Shown here piece by piece: positions 34,873 to 44,366 of a stretch of 64,000 bases of DNA. Position numbers and translations under genes: made by a program. Origin of the DNA: Microbacterium oxydans (GTDB lineage: Bacteria > Actinomycetota > Actinomycetes > Actinomycetales > Microbacteriaceae). The notes below the pieces were generated by a model that was not told where the DNA came from, ran no database searches, and worked only from the letters and a program-made list of their open reading frames with translations. The stretch spans positions 620,001 through 684,000 of the forward strand of contig NZ_BJOG01000001.1 in the NCBI RefSeq assembly GCF_006540085.1, given 5' to 3'. Every line of letters begins with the position of its first letter. Position 1 is the stretch's first letter.

Positions 34873-37866
34873 ATGCATGACGACACCTCGCTCACCGTCG
34901 GCCGCGTCAAGCGCGTTCTCGAGGAGCGCATCCGCCCGGCGATCCACTCGGCCTCCGCGCCGCTCGGCGTCGAGATCCACGAGCTGCCCGGCGAGCCCAT
35001 CGCCCCCGCCGAGGGACTCGCCCTCGACTACGCGCCCGGCGTCGTCGGGACGCCGTGGGGGCCCGCCTGGGGCACCACCTGGTTCAAGCTCACCGGACGC
35101 GTCCCCGCAGAGTGGGCGGGCCGCCGGGTCGAGGCGCTCATTGACCTCGGCTTCGACGTGAACATGACCGGCTTCCAGTGCGAGGCCCTGGCTTATCGTC
35201 CGGACGGCACGCCGATCAAGAGCATCAACCCGCGCAACCAGTGGGTGCCGATCGCCGAGACCGCCGCGGGTGACGAACCCATCGAGCTGTACCTCGAGGC
35301 GGCGTCCAACCCGGTGCTGCTGGACTACCACCCCTTCCTGCCGACGCAGGAGGGCGACATCCTCACGTCCTCGAAGGAGCCGCTCTACCGCGCCCGCCGG
35401 ATGGACCTGGCGGTGTTCGAGCCCGAGGTGTTCGACCTGTCCCTCGACCTCGAGGTGCTGTTCGAGCTGCAGGCGGAGCTCCCTGCCACGTCGCCGCGCC
35501 GCATGCGCATCCTGCAGGCCATGGACGACGCGCTCGACGTGCTCGACCTGCAGCACATCGTGGAAACCGCCTCCGACGCCCGCGCCCGACTCGCCGACGT
35601 GCTGGCCGCGCCCGCCGAGGCGAGTGCGCACCGCATCTCGGCCGTCGGTCACGCGCACATCGACTCGGCCTGGCTGTGGCCGGTGCGCGAGACGATCCGC
35701 AAGGTCGCGCGCACGACCTCGTCCATGACCACGCTCATCGAGGAGCAGCCCGAGTTCCAGTACGGGATGTCGAGCGCGCAGCAGTACGCCTGGATCAAGG
35801 AGCACCGCCCCGAGGTGTGGGAGCGGGTCAAGGCCGCGGTCGCCGCCGGACGCTTCCTGCCGCTGGGCGGCATGTGGGTGGAGTCCGACACCGTCATGCC
35901 GACGGGAGAGTCGCTCGTGCGGCAGTTCTCGCACGGGCAGCGCTTCTTCGAGCGCGAGTTCGGCATCCGCTCGAAGGGCGTGTGGCTGCCGGACAGCTTT
36001 GGCTATTCGCCGGCCCTTCCGCAGCTGATGCGCCGTGCCGGGTTCGAGTGGTTCTTCACGCAGAAGATCTCGTGGAACCAGCAGAACGTGTTCCCGCACC
36101 ACTCCTTCCTCTGGGAGGGCATCGACGGCTCGCAGGTGTTCACGCACTTCCCGTCGATGGACACCTACAACTCGCAGCTGAGCGGTATGGAGGTGGCGAA
36201 GGCCTCCCGTCAGTTCAAGGAGAACCGCCTCAGCTCGCGGTCGATCGCTCCGGTCGGCTGGGGCGACGGCGGCGGCGGCACGACCCGTGAGATGACCGGC
36301 AAGGCCGAGCGTCTGCGCGACCTCGAGGGCAGCGCGCAGGTCGTATGGGAGCACCCCGACGTGTTCTTCGACGCCGCCAAGGCCGAGCTGCCGAACCCGG
36401 CGGTGTGGGTCGGCGAGCTCTACCTCGAACTGCACCGCGGCACGCTCACCAGCCAGCACGCCACGAAGGCCCTGCACCGCTGGGCCGAGCACGCTCTGAT
36501 CGAAGCAGAGCTGTGGGCCGCCACCGATGCCGTGCGCACCGGTGCCGAGTACCCGCAGGCGGAGCTCGACCGGCTGTGGCAGGCCGTACTGTTGCACGAG
36601 TTCCACGACATCCTGCCCGGGACATCGATCGCGTGGGTGCACCGCGAGGCCGTCGCCGTGCTGTCCGACGTGCTGTCGGATGCGCGCGACATCGCCGACG
36701 CCGCGCGCCGGTCGCTCGCCGGCGAGGGTGACCGCGAGCTGCGGTTCGAGCCGAGCTCGGTCGCCGGTGGTCGGGCGCTGGGCGCCGCGTTCGTGGGGGA
36801 GTCGACGGTCGCACCCGTGACGCTCGTCGAGGAGGCCGATGGCTGGCGGGTCGAGAACGACCTCGTGTCAGTGCTCGTCTCGTGCGAGGGGCTGATCGTG
36901 TCCGCCGTCGACAAGGCGTCGGGCAGGGAGACGGTCGCCGCAGGCAGGGCCGCGAACCTGTTCCAGTTGCACCAGGACTTCCCGAACATGTGGGACGCCT
37001 GGGACATCGACCGGTACTACCGCAACAGCGTCGACGACCTCACGGGGGTCTCCTCCATCGAGGCATCACTCGTGAACGGTGTCGCGCAGATCGTCGTCGT
37101 GCGCCCGTTCTCGGAGTCGACCATCACGCAGACGATCGTGCTCGCGCCGAAGTCGCGCACCGTGCTGCTGCGCAATGACATCGACTGGCACGAGACCGAG
37201 AAGCTGCTCAAGCTGGCGTTCCCGCTCGACATCCAGGCGTCGCACACCGAAGCCGAGACCCAGTTCGGCTACCAGGCGCGCGTCACGCACACGAACACCA
37301 GCTGGGAGGCCGCAAAGTTCGAGACCTCGATGCACCGGTTCGTGCTCGTGCGCGAGCAGGACTTCGGTGCGGCCCTCGTGAACGACTCGATCTACGGGTA
37401 CGACACGACGCGCGAGGTCGGCGAGGACGGGGTCACCACAACCGTGCGGCTCTCCCTGCTGCGGGCGCCGCGCTTCCCCGACCCGGACACGGATCACGGT
37501 CCCCACGAGATCGAGGTCGGCTTCGTGATCGGCGCCGACGCCGCGATCGCCACAGCCGAGGGCATCCGCATCAACAGCCTGCCCACGGTTCTCCGCGGGG
37601 CGCGCGAGGTCGAGCCGCTGGTCTCGGTGCAGGGCGAGGGCATCGTCGTGTCGGCCGTGAAGCTCGCCGACGACGGTTCCGGCGACGTCATCGTGCGTGT
37701 GTACGAAGCGCTCGGGCGTCGTGCGGTCGGCGAGCTGTCCGTGGGCTTCGACCACAGTGAGGTGCGCGAGGTGAGTCTGATCGAGGACGAGATCGACGAT
37801 GCACGGACGGGCGGTGCGCTGCGACTGCGTCCGTTCGAGGTGCGGACGCTGCGTATCGTGCGTTGA
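34873..37866 (+). CDS. GH38 alpha-mannosidase
   Basis: 997 residues without a signal peptide, cytoplasmic. After an N-terminal beta domain of about 250 residues, the zinc-binding motif HAHID (260-264) opens the GH38 domain; the nucleophile is Asp374 in WLPDSFGYS, followed by WNQQNVFPHHSFLWEGIDG (core HHSFLWEGIDG). The C-terminal third is the GH38 beta-sandwich region. GH38 enzymes are retaining, zinc-dependent alpha-mannosidases; bacterial members trim alpha-1,2/1,3/1,6-mannosides. With GH92 and GH5_18 it would degrade imported oligomannose. Divergent from lacI with an operator in between. Its last codons plus TGA are repeated twice more downstream. Confidence 0.92.
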   Translation: MHDDTSLTVGRVKRVLEERIRPAIHSASAPLGVEIHELPGEPIAPAEGLALDYAPGVVGTPWGPAWGTTWFKLTGRVPAEWAGRRVEALIDLGFDVNMTGFQCEALAYRPDGTPIKSINPRNQWVPIAETAAGDEPIELYLEAASNPVLLDYHPFLPTQEGDILTSSKEPLYRARRMDLAVFEPEVFDLSLDLEVLFELQAELPATSPRRMRILQAMDDALDVLDLQHIVETASDARARLADVLAAPAEASAHRISAVGHAHIDSAWLWPVRETIRKVARTTSSMTTLIEEQPEFQYGMSSAQQYAWIKEHRPEVWERVKAAVAAGRFLPLGGMWVESDTVMPTGESLVRQFSHGQRFFEREFGIRSKGVWLPDSFGYSPALPQLMRRAGFEWFFTQKISWNQQNVFPHHSFLWEGIDGSQVFTHFPSMDTYNSQLSGMEVAKASRQFKENRLSSRSIAPVGWGDGGGGTTREMTGKAERLRDLEGSAQVVWEHPDVFFDAAKAELPNPAVWVGELYLELHRGTLTSQHATKALHRWAEHALIEAELWAATDAVRTGAEYPQAELDRLWQAVLLHEFHDILPGTSIAWVHREAVAVLSDVLSDARDIADAARRSLAGEGDRELRFEPSSVAGGRALGAAFVGESTVAPVTLVEEADGWRVENDLVSVLVSCEGLIVSAVDKASGRETVAAGRAANLFQLHQDFPNMWDAWDIDRYYRNSVDDLTGVSSIEASLVNGVAQIVVVRPFSESTITQTIVLAPKSRTVLLRNDIDWHETEKLLKLAFPLDIQASHTEAETQFGYQARVTHTNTSWEAAKFETSMHRFVLVREQDFGAALVNDSIYGYDTTREVGEDGVTTTVRLSLLRAPRFPDPDTDHGPHEIEVGFVIGADAAIATAEGIRINSLPTVLRGAREVEPLVSVQGEGIVVSAVKLADDGSGDVIVRVYEALGRRAVGELSVGFDHSEVREVSLIEDEIDDARTGGALRLRPFEVRTLRIVR

Positions 37867-37894
37867 GCATCGCGCGTTGAGTATCGTGCGCTGA
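37853..37894. repeat. 14-base tandem repeat overlapping the GH38 stop codon
   Basis: Three copies of GTATCGTGCGTTGA or close variants (37853, 37867, 37881). The first contains the actual TGA stop of GH38; each of the next two again ends in TGA. Confidence 0.85.
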
Positions 37895-37980
37895 GCCCGC
37901 GTGTGCTCCTGCTCTCGCGTGTGTGGGTGATGTGCGCGGACCCGTTGTAGTGGCAGGGCGAACGGGTGCAGGATGGCGGG

Positions 37981-38391
37981 ATGGTGAGCATCGACGATGT
38001 GCGCGCGATCGCCCTCGCCTTGCCCGGCGCCGAGGAATCCGTCGGCGGTCACACCGGAGCGGCGGCCTGGCGGCTGAAGAGCGGCCAGTTCGCGTGGCTT
38101 CGCGGACCGAGAACGACCGATCTGCGACAGCTCGCCGAGGCCGGGCGTGAGTGGCCCACCGGTGATGTGCTCGCGGTGCGGGTCGCCGACCTCGAAGAGA
38201 AGGATGCCCTTCTGGCCGCCGAGCCGGATGCGCTGTTCACGATCCCCCACTTCGACGGCTACCCGGGACTGCTCGTCCGTCTCGATGCCGTCGACCGGGG
38301 CCGGCTCGAAGAGATCATCACCGATGCATGGCTGGCGCGTGCCCCTGCGAGAGTCGCGAAGGCATGGTTGGATTCGCACGGACTGGAATGA
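37981..38391 (+). CDS. MmcQ/YjbR family protein
   Basis: 136 residues. The pattern MVSIDDVRAIALALPGAEES at the N-terminus, a central FAWLRGPR strand, and the C-terminal helix RVAKAWLDSHGLE identify the MmcQ/YjbR fold, a small CyaY-like domain. Members are called DNA-binding by structural similarity but have no firm function. ATG 37981 is chosen; an ATG 15 bases upstream is in frame but gives only extra Gln-Asp-Gly-Gly residues. Stand-alone gene after the N-glycan locus, without a regulon operator, so probably unrelated to it. Confidence 0.85.
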   Translation: MVSIDDVRAIALALPGAEESVGGHTGAAAWRLKSGQFAWLRGPRTTDLRQLAEAGREWPTGDVLAVRVADLEEKDALLAAEPDALFTIPHFDGYPGLLVRLDAVDRGRLEEIITDAWLARAPARVAKAWLDSHGLE

Positions 38392-38446
38392 CGCGGGATG
38401 CGATCCGCGGCCTCCCGGGAATCACACGGGGAGCGGGAGAGCGATG

Positions 38447-39034
38447 TCAGGCAGGCGGCAGTCTCAGCACGTCGGGGGACTCGCCGCCCGTGAGGTCGTC
38501 GGCGATGCGGAGGCTGCGCGCGAGGTCGTCCAGCGCGCCGATCAGCGTGCCGAACCGCTCCTTGTCGCTGCACACGGCCGTCAACGTCACCAGGTGCGTA
38601 CCCGTGTCCCAGGTGTACGTCGCGAACGGCGGCGAGGCGGGCGACGGCGGCATCGGGACGAGCAGTTTCTCGCCGACGCCGAGCCTCGTGGGGAAAGACT
38701 CCGTGTCGTCGTAGTCCATCGGCATCGAGGCCCGGGCGATGCGCACATCAGGCGTCAGGACCTGCGCGGTCGCCATCGCCACGACCAGCTCGGGCTCCGC
38801 CTTCCACGTCCACACCAGCACGCGTCCGTCCGCACGCTTCATGAGCATCGGCGCCGCCTGGCTCATCGCCCACGCGCCGAACCTCGAGCCGGGTCGTTCC
38901 GTCGCTCCGACCGCGGCGTTGACCTGGCCGAGCAGCATCCGGATCGCCGCCTTCCGGTGGCGGCGGCCCTTCCAGCCGAGCGAGTCCGTCACGGGAATCC
39001 ACAGCTGGGGATCGGCGTCGGCACTCAGTCGCAT
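38447..39034 (-). CDS. Conserved-looking hypothetical protein
   Basis: 195 residues, family not recognised. No signal peptide or membrane segment. The sequence mixes basic and hydrophobic stretches (LGWKGRRHRKAAIRMLLGQV) with an Ala/Trp-rich central part (RVLVWTWKAEPELVVAMATA) and looks like a compact alpha/beta protein of about 20 kDa. ATG 39034 is preferred over the in-frame ATG at 39148, whose 38 extra residues resemble noncoding sequence and would reach to within 12 bases of the divergent glycosyltransferase. No operon partner. Confidence 0.72.
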   Translation of the reverse strand: MRLSADADPQLWIPVTDSLGWKGRRHRKAAIRMLLGQVNAAVGATERPGSRFGAWAMSQAAPMLMKRADGRVLVWTWKAEPELVVAMATAQVLTPDVRIARASMPMDYDDTESFPTRLGVGEKLLVPMPPSPASPPFATYTWDTGTHLVTLTAVCSDKERFGTLIGALDDLARSLRIADDLTGGESPDVLRLPPA

Positions 39035-39159
39035 GACTCCACGGTAGCCGGTGCGTCTGAGTGATGCCCGGTACGCCTCGGCGGCACGATCAGGGCCCTC
39101 CGGTAGAGTGGCCAGCGCCCGACCAGGGCTCTCCCTTGGCCGCCACATCGTAAGGCAGC

Positions 39160-40392
39160 ATGTCTGTGACCTCCTCCGACGATCCGATCGATCCGTCGAG
39201 CGGCTCCGCCGCCGAATCCGCGCCCCGACCGTTGAAGATCGTGATCGGCTGCGACACGTTCGCGCCCGACATCAACGGCGCCGCCCGCTTCGCCGAGCGC
39301 CTCGCCGCCGGCCTCGTGCAGCGCGGACACGACGTGCACGTCGTCGCCCTCAACCAGGCCTACCGCCGCGCCGAGCCGCGGACCGAGGTCATCGAAGGCG
39401 AGCCGATGACCCTGCACCGGCTGCCGTCGGTCCGCTGGCCTCCGCACGACTGGCTGCGTTTCGTATGGCCCTGGCGCTCGAAGCACTACGCCCGCAAGGT
39501 GCTCGACCGGGTGCAGCCGGACGTGGTGCACATCCAGTCGCACATCGTGATCGGTCGCGGACTGGCGCGCATCGCCCACGAGCGCGGCATCCCCGTCATC
39601 GCGACCAATCACGTGATGGCCGAGAACATCCTCGATCACACGACCATGCCCAAGTTCATCGACGACCTGGTGCTGAAGTTCGCCTGGGCCGACGCGAAGC
39701 GCACGTTCGACCTGACCAGGGCGATCACCACGCCCACCCGCCGTGCCGCCGACTTCCTCGAGAACACCGTCGAGGTGAAGGGGGTCATCCCCGTCAGCTG
39801 CGGTATCGACCGTTCGCAGTACACGCCGGTCATCGGTCCGCGCGAGAAGAACCGCATCGTGTTCGTCGGACGCCTCACCGCCGAGAAGCAGGTCGAGGTC
39901 ATCCTCCAGGCCATGACGAAGCTCGACCCCGCGCTCGAGACCACGTTCGACATCGTGGGCGGGGGCGACCAGCGCAAGCAGCTGGAGCACCTGACCGCCC
40001 AGCTCGGTCTCTCCGACCGGGTGACCTTCCATGGGCGCACCACCGACGAGGAGCTGCGAGCCCTGCTGTCGCGGGCGAGCCTGTTCGTGATCGCCTCGAT
40101 CGCCGAGCTGCAGTCGATCGCGACCATGGAGGCCATGGCTTCGGCCCTGCCCGTCGTCGCGGCCGATGCCGTGGCCCTCCCGCACCTGGTGCACGACGGC
40201 GAGAACGGCTACCTGTTCGAGCCGGGGAATGCCGACGAGCTCGCTGCACGCCTCACCGACGTGCTCACGGCGGAGCCCGCGGAGTACGAGCGGATGCAGC
40301 AGGCCTCGCTCGACGGCGTCCTGATCCACGACATCAACCGCACCCTCGACACCTTCGAGGCGCTGTACCGCGACGAGCCGCTGCCGGAGTAA
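39160..40392 (+). CDS. GT4-family glycosyltransferase A
   Basis: 410 residues, GT-B fold. The N-terminal domain has DTFAPDINGAARFAERLAAGL, the usual acceptor-side entry of GT4 enzymes; the C-terminal nucleotide-sugar domain has IVFVGRLTAEKQVEVILQA and the E-x7-E region SIAELQSIATMEAMASALPVV (core QSIATMEAMASALP), with retaining stereochemistry expected. The sugar donor is not predictable; the pattern resembles GDP-mannose or UDP-sugar transferases for cell-envelope glycans. The next gene, a second GT4, starts 6 bases after its stop, so the two probably act on the same glycan or glycolipid. Confidence 0.9.
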   Translation: MSVTSSDDPIDPSSGSAAESAPRPLKIVIGCDTFAPDINGAARFAERLAAGLVQRGHDVHVVALNQAYRRAEPRTEVIEGEPMTLHRLPSVRWPPHDWLRFVWPWRSKHYARKVLDRVQPDVVHIQSHIVIGRGLARIAHERGIPVIATNHVMAENILDHTTMPKFIDDLVLKFAWADAKRTFDLTRAITTPTRRAADFLENTVEVKGVIPVSCGIDRSQYTPVIGPREKNRIVFVGRLTAEKQVEVILQAMTKLDPALETTFDIVGGGDQRKQLEHLTAQLGLSDRVTFHGRTTDEELRALLSRASLFVIASIAELQSIATMEAMASALPVVAADAVALPHLVHDGENGYLFEPGNADELAARLTDVLTAEPAEYERMQQASLDGVLIHDINRTLDTFEALYRDEPLPE

Positions 40393-40398
40393 CCCGCC

Positions 40399-41643
40399 AT
40401 GCACATCGTCTTCTTCGGCGATCAACACCTCGACTCCCTCGGGGGAGCGCAGGTGTCGATGCGGCTCCAGCGGGAGTTCCTGGAACGCGCCGGTCACACC
40501 GTGACGGTCGTGGCTCCGAAGATGCACGGATCGCGCGCGTCGGCCGGCACCCACGGCGGCGCGTACGTCGACCTGCCGTCGATGCCGATCACGACGGATC
40601 GCGAATACTCGATGAGCTGGCCGGGGCGCGGCACCGATCGCTTCCTCGACAAGGCCATGACCCGCCGTCCGCCCGTCGACCTGGTGCACGTCCAGGCCGA
40701 CTTCTGGGGAGCCTTCATCGGACACCGGTATGCGCAGCGCCACGGCATCCCGGTCGTGCACACCATGCACAACCGGGTCGACGTCGGTATCGCCGCCGTC
40801 ACTCCGCTGCACCGCCCGGTGCTCGCGGCGCTCAACGCCTGGCGCGGCATCGCCCTGCGCGGCATCGCGATTCCGTCGAAGGGGGGATACCCGGCGAAGG
40901 GAAGCGACGGGTGGGCGTTCCTGCGCGGCCTCGCCGCCGGGGCGTCCGCCGTGACGGCCCCCTCGACGCACTTCGCCCGCCGCCTCGAGCAGCACGACGT
41001 CTTCCCGCACGTGGACGTGATCTGGAACGGCATCGACGACGACGTCCGCGAGCAGACGCTCGCGGACAAGCCCGCAGACCGCGTGCCGGGGAGACCGCGG
41101 TTCGTCTGGCTCGGCCGGATGAGCCCGGAGAAGCGCCTCCTTCCGTTCCTCGAGGCGTTCGTCGCTTCGGGAGTCGTCGCCGATCTGGAGATCATCGGGG
41201 GAGGCGCTCAGCGCGCAGCCGCCGAGAAGATCGTCCGCGCACGCGACGGCGTGCACTTCGCCGGACGCCTCACCTACCCGCAGACGTTGGCGCGCATCGC
41301 CGCCGCCGACGCGCTCGTGCAGACGTCGATCGGCTTCGAGACCCAGGGGATGACCCCTTTCGAGGCAGCCACCCTCGGAACGCCGTCGGTGATCTGCGAC
41401 CCCGACATCGCCGCGGAGCTCGGCGGCGGGCTGTGGGCCGTACCAGAGCCGGATGCGGAAGCAGGATCCGGGGTGGAGCGGGAGGCTCGCCGACGCGTCG
41501 CGCTGGCTGAGACGCTGCGACGTGCGGCAGACGACATCGCGCGTGGGGCGGCTCCTGTTCCGCTGCCCGAGGTGGCCGAGGCGTTCCGACAGTCATCGCG
41601 CACGGCGGCGATGGTCGAGGTCTACGAACGGGTGCTCGCATGA
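40399..41643 (+). CDS. GT4-family glycosyltransferase B
   Basis: 414 residues, GT-B fold and distant relative of the gene just upstream. N-terminal DQHLDSLGGAQVSMRLQREF, HVQADFWGAFIGHRYAQ and HTMHNRVDVG; C-terminal FVWLGRMSPEKRLLPFLEAF and the E-x7-E-like segment GFETQGMTPFEAATLGTPSV (core QGMTPFEAATLGTP). Retaining glycosyltransferase of unknown donor and acceptor. It forms an operon with glycosyltransferase A (6-base gap). The C-terminal 60 residues are Ala/Glu/Arg-rich. Confidence 0.9.
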   Translation: MHIVFFGDQHLDSLGGAQVSMRLQREFLERAGHTVTVVAPKMHGSRASAGTHGGAYVDLPSMPITTDREYSMSWPGRGTDRFLDKAMTRRPPVDLVHVQADFWGAFIGHRYAQRHGIPVVHTMHNRVDVGIAAVTPLHRPVLAALNAWRGIALRGIAIPSKGGYPAKGSDGWAFLRGLAAGASAVTAPSTHFARRLEQHDVFPHVDVIWNGIDDDVREQTLADKPADRVPGRPRFVWLGRMSPEKRLLPFLEAFVASGVVADLEIIGGGAQRAAAEKIVRARDGVHFAGRLTYPQTLARIAAADALVQTSIGFETQGMTPFEAATLGTPSVICDPDIAAELGGGLWAVPEPDAEAGSGVEREARRRVALAETLRRAADDIARGAAPVPLPEVAEAFRQSSRTAAMVEVYERVLA

Positions 41644-41683
41644 TCACGACGGCGCCGGCAGTCGTGTCTTCGAGCAGGCAGCC

Positions 41684-42202
41684 TCAGAAGAACTGGTAGA
41701 AGAGCGACGACATCCAGGTGGTCGCCATGCCGATGGCGCCCACTCCGGCGATGCCGATCGCGATGCCGGCGAGCAGGTGCGGGCCGGGCCGGCGTACGGC
41801 GACGAGCCCGAGGATGAACGCCAGGACGTATGCGACGAGGCTCACCACGCCGACCAGGCCGGAGAGGGCGTTGTACCAGCCGTAACCGTCAGCGGCGAAG
41901 TAGGCGAACGGCGCCGTCAGCGAGATGACGAGATTGACGGCGAAAGCGATCACCGCGATGAGGAACGCGACCCTTCCGAGCGGGTTCCCCGTGTCAGCGG
42001 GGTGCTGCGGCGCACCATAAGACGGAAGCGGTGCCGGCGGGTACTGGGGTGCTGCGGGGTACTGCGGGGCGGGGTGCTGCGGGGCGGGGTACTGCGGGGA
42101 GGGGTTCTGCGGTGCTGCGGGGTTCTGCGATGTCGTCGGGTACTGCGGAGACGCGGGCAGGTGCGGGGCGGGGGGACCGGAAGGTCGCTGAGGCTCGCTC
42201 AT
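41684..42202 (-). CDS. Membrane protein with Pro/Gln/Tyr-rich N-terminus
   Basis: 172 residues. The first 75 are low-complexity, built from QYP, QHPAP and QNPAP repeats; the underlying DNA (42040-42130) has repeated GGGGTACTGCGGGG-like units. The rest has three to four membrane helices (VAFLIAVIAFAVNLVISL and others). The layout matches the DUF4190-like proteins common in actinobacteria, with a disordered Pro-rich cytosolic tail. Function unknown. ATG 42202 is chosen because the in-frame extension to 42364 has no coding character. Confidence 0.8.
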   Translation of the reverse strand: MSEPQRPSGPPAPHLPASPQYPTTSQNPAAPQNPSPQYPAPQHPAPQYPAAPQYPPAPLPSYGAPQHPADTGNPLGRVAFLIAVIAFAVNLVISLTAPFAYFAADGYGWYNALSGLVGVVSLVAYVLAFILGLVAVRRPGPHLLAGIAIGIAGVGAIGMATTWMSSLFYQFF

Positions 42203-42237
42203 GACGACGAGCGTAGCCCCCGCGGTCATGGTGCTGG

Positions 42238-42399
42238 TCAGCGATAACCGTGCCCCGACTCGGCCTGCTGCCCGACATCGCGTTCTGCGAGGCGCGTCCA
42301 GTCGGTCGGGGTGCGACGGTATCCGTCGCGGCGCAGTTCGACGAAGGTGGCGATCGTGGCCCACGCGGCGAGGGCGAGGAGTGCGATGAGGAGTATCAT
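42238..42399 (-). CDS. Small single-helix membrane protein
   Basis: 53 residues: one N-terminal helix (MILLIALLALAAWATIATFV) and a basic, soluble tail (ELRRDGYRRTPTDW). Proteins of this size and pattern are common unannotated genes in Microbacteriaceae. ATG 42399 is chosen over a longer frame that would run into the divergent regulator gene; a GAGTATC spacer and weak purine stretch precede it. Function unknown. Confidence 0.65.
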   Translation of the reverse strand: MILLIALLALAAWATIATFVELRRDGYRRTPTDWTRLAERDVGQQAESGHGYR

Positions 42400-42484
42400 G
42401 GCAGAAACGCTACGTTCGATGCCGAACCGCCACGAGTGGCAGAATAGACTCTGAACGTATGAAAACTGCCAACCGGGAGTGTGT

Positions 42485-43459
42485 ATGAAGACGGTCGCCT
42501 GTGTCATCCAGGACGGGTTCGCGCCCTTCGAGTTCGGCGTCGCCTGCGAGGCGTTCGGCCTCGACCGCGCCGATGACGGGGTGCCGAACTTCGACTTCCG
42601 CATCGTCGCTCCCCGTGCCGGCGTCGTGACGTCGAAGATCGGCTTCTCGGTGAACGTCGAGCACGATCTGGCCTTCGCCTACGAAGCCGACCTCGTGGTG
42701 TTCTGCCCTCTTCCCCGGGAGAACTGGGGCGACGTGGATCCGCTTCTGGTCGACGTCGCCCGCCATGCGGTCGACCGCGGCGCGTGGGTGATGAGCGTGT
42801 GCAGTGGATCGTTCATCCTTGCCGCTGCCGGGGTGCTCGACGGTCGACGCGCCACCACGCACTGGATGTACGCGCACGTCATGGCCGACATGTATCCGCA
42901 GATCGACATCGACCCCGACGTGCTGTTCGTGCAGGACGGCAAGATCATCACGAGTGCCGGCACCGCGGCGGGCATCGACGCCTGCCTGCATCTGCTCCGG
43001 CAGGAGGTGGGTGCCGAGCTCACCAACCGCATCGCCCGCCGGATGGTCGTGCCCCCGCAGCGCGACGGAGGCCAGGCACAGTTCATCGATCGCCCCATCC
43101 CCGTCGTCCCCACCGATTCGCTCGCCGCGGTCGCCGACTGGGCTGTCGAGCACCTGCGCGAAGACCTCGGTGTCGACCAGCTGGCGGCCAGGGCCCTCAT
43201 GTCGCCGCGCACGTTCGCCCGCCGGTTCAAAGCCGAATACGGCGCGACGCCGGCGGCCTGGCTCGCGCGTCAGCGCATCATCCACGCGCAGCGGATGCTG
43301 GAGCGCACCGACCTGCCGCTCGAGCACATCGCCGACGAGTGCGGATTCGGTTCAGCGGCTGTGCTGCGGCAGAACTTCGCGAGAGTGCTCGGGCTGACCC
43401 CCACCGCCTACCGTGCGCGGTTCTCCTGTGCCGAGGAATCCGCGGTGCCCGCGGCCTGA
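42485..43459 (+). CDS. GlxA-family AraC-type transcriptional regulator
   Basis: 324 residues. The N-terminal DJ-1/PfpI-like domain (about 1-190) has CVIQDGFAPFEFGVACEAFG and the nucleophile-elbow-like VMSVCSGSF with Cys106. The C-terminal AraC DNA-binding domain has LGVDQLAARALMSPRTFARRF and LEHIADECGFGSAAVLRQNF (cores ALMSPRTFARRF and DECGFGSAAVLRQ). Members of this family control catabolic genes for amines, amino acids or similar nutrients; the target here is unknown. ATG 42485 is preferred over GTG 42479. It is divergent from the small membrane protein gene at 42399. Confidence 0.92.
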   Translation: MKTVACVIQDGFAPFEFGVACEAFGLDRADDGVPNFDFRIVAPRAGVVTSKIGFSVNVEHDLAFAYEADLVVFCPLPRENWGDVDPLLVDVARHAVDRGAWVMSVCSGSFILAAAGVLDGRRATTHWMYAHVMADMYPQIDIDPDVLFVQDGKIITSAGTAAGIDACLHLLRQEVGAELTNRIARRMVVPPQRDGGQAQFIDRPIPVVPTDSLAAVADWAVEHLREDLGVDQLAARALMSPRTFARRFKAEYGATPAAWLARQRIIHAQRMLERTDLPLEHIADECGFGSAAVLRQNFARVLGLTPTAYRARFSCAEESAVPAA

Positions 43460-43480
43460 GCCGGGCGGGTCCATCACGCA

Positions 43481-43603
43481 GCCGGATTCAGTGTCCAGGC
43501 CGGATTCAGTGTCCAGGCCGGATTCAGTGTCCAGGCCGGATTCAGTGTTCAGCCGGGGTCGCTGCTCAGCCAGGGTCAGTGTTCAGGCCGGATTCAGTGT
43601 TCA
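43481..43603. repeat. 18-base tandem repeat overlapping the stop of the NRDE gene
   Basis: About seven direct units of GCCGGATTCAGTGTCCAG, the first four nearly perfect (43481, 43499, 43517, 43535), then two degenerate ones and a final copy at 43586-43603. The stop codon of the convergent NRDE gene (43594-43596) lies in the last unit. No spacers, so not CRISPR. Confidence 0.9.
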
Positions 43604-44298
43604 GACCAGTGCGCCGGTGCGGGCAGTGCGACGTCGCGCACCTCGACCCCGTCCTTGGTGACGGCGGCGATGCAGTAGAGCAGGGACTGCGTGGGGTAGC
43701 CGTGCGGCCGGTTGTCGCGGATGATCGCCCTGTCGTCTTCCGGAGGGAGCGCGGTCGAAGATGCGAGCAGGGCCGTCCACTCGGCCGTCCAGTCGTCGCT
43801 GTCGGCGGTCGGACCCAGGGCGCGGAATTCGGGCAGCCACGCCTGGATCCGCGGAGTCGTCGCATCGTCGAGATCGTCGTGCGCGATCATGTGCGTTCCG
43901 GGCTCGATGGGTGTTTCGCGAAGCTCGACGCCGTCCCACGAGAGCACTCTCGCGCCGGCGGGGCCCACCTCGAGCAGGTTGAAGCCGTGCATCGGCAGCG
44001 GTGCGACCGGCGATCGGCCCGTCACCGACTCCAGAGCGAGGGCGCCGCGGGACACCGCGTGAGCTGCGGGGAGGTCACGCACGTCCGCGCGGTTCAGCAG
44101 CACGGCGAGTCGTCCTTCTGCCGGGTTCGCGGCCAGCCACGCGCCGCCCGCTCGGCGGTCGCGGATACCCACCACGCCCGGAAAGTCGTCCGGCCACCAC
44201 GCTCCGAGGGAGTCCCAGGTCCGCAGCGGGTCTTCGTCGCGGACCGCCAGAAGTCGTGCGGATCCGGCATTCTCGACATCGATCACGACCGTGCACAC
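43594..44298 (-). CDS. NRDE (TANGO2-like) family protein
   Basis: 234 residues. It begins MCTVVIDVENAG, with Cys2 as expected for the Ntn-hydrolase-like NRDE family, and continues RLLAVRDEDPLRTWDSLGAWW, where the family motif NRDE is present as VRDE. Later VSRGALALE and GFNLLEVGP are family-like. The biochemical role of TANGO2/NRDE proteins is unclear; links to haem or lipid handling have been proposed in eukaryotes. Start ATG 44298. It is divergent from coaBC, and its C-terminal codons enter the 18-base repeat array. Confidence 0.85.
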   Translation of the reverse strand: MCTVVIDVENAGSARLLAVRDEDPLRTWDSLGAWWPDDFPGVVGIRDRRAGGAWLAANPAEGRLAVLLNRADVRDLPAAHAVSRGALALESVTGRSPVAPLPMHGFNLLEVGPAGARVLSWDGVELRETPIEPGTHMIAHDDLDDATTPRIQAWLPEFRALGPTADSDDWTAEWTALLASSTALPPEDDRAIIRDNRPHGYPTQSLLYCIAAVTKDGVEVRDVALPAPAHWSEH

Positions 44299-44366
44299 GG
44301 CATCAAGTCTAGGTCGGCGGAACGATCGTCGGCCCGCGACGGTGGATGCTGGGGCAGAATCGAGAC

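Noticed and set aside
43481..43603. Possible CRISPR array
   Set aside because: Direct repeats are contiguous without spacers and there are no cas genes.
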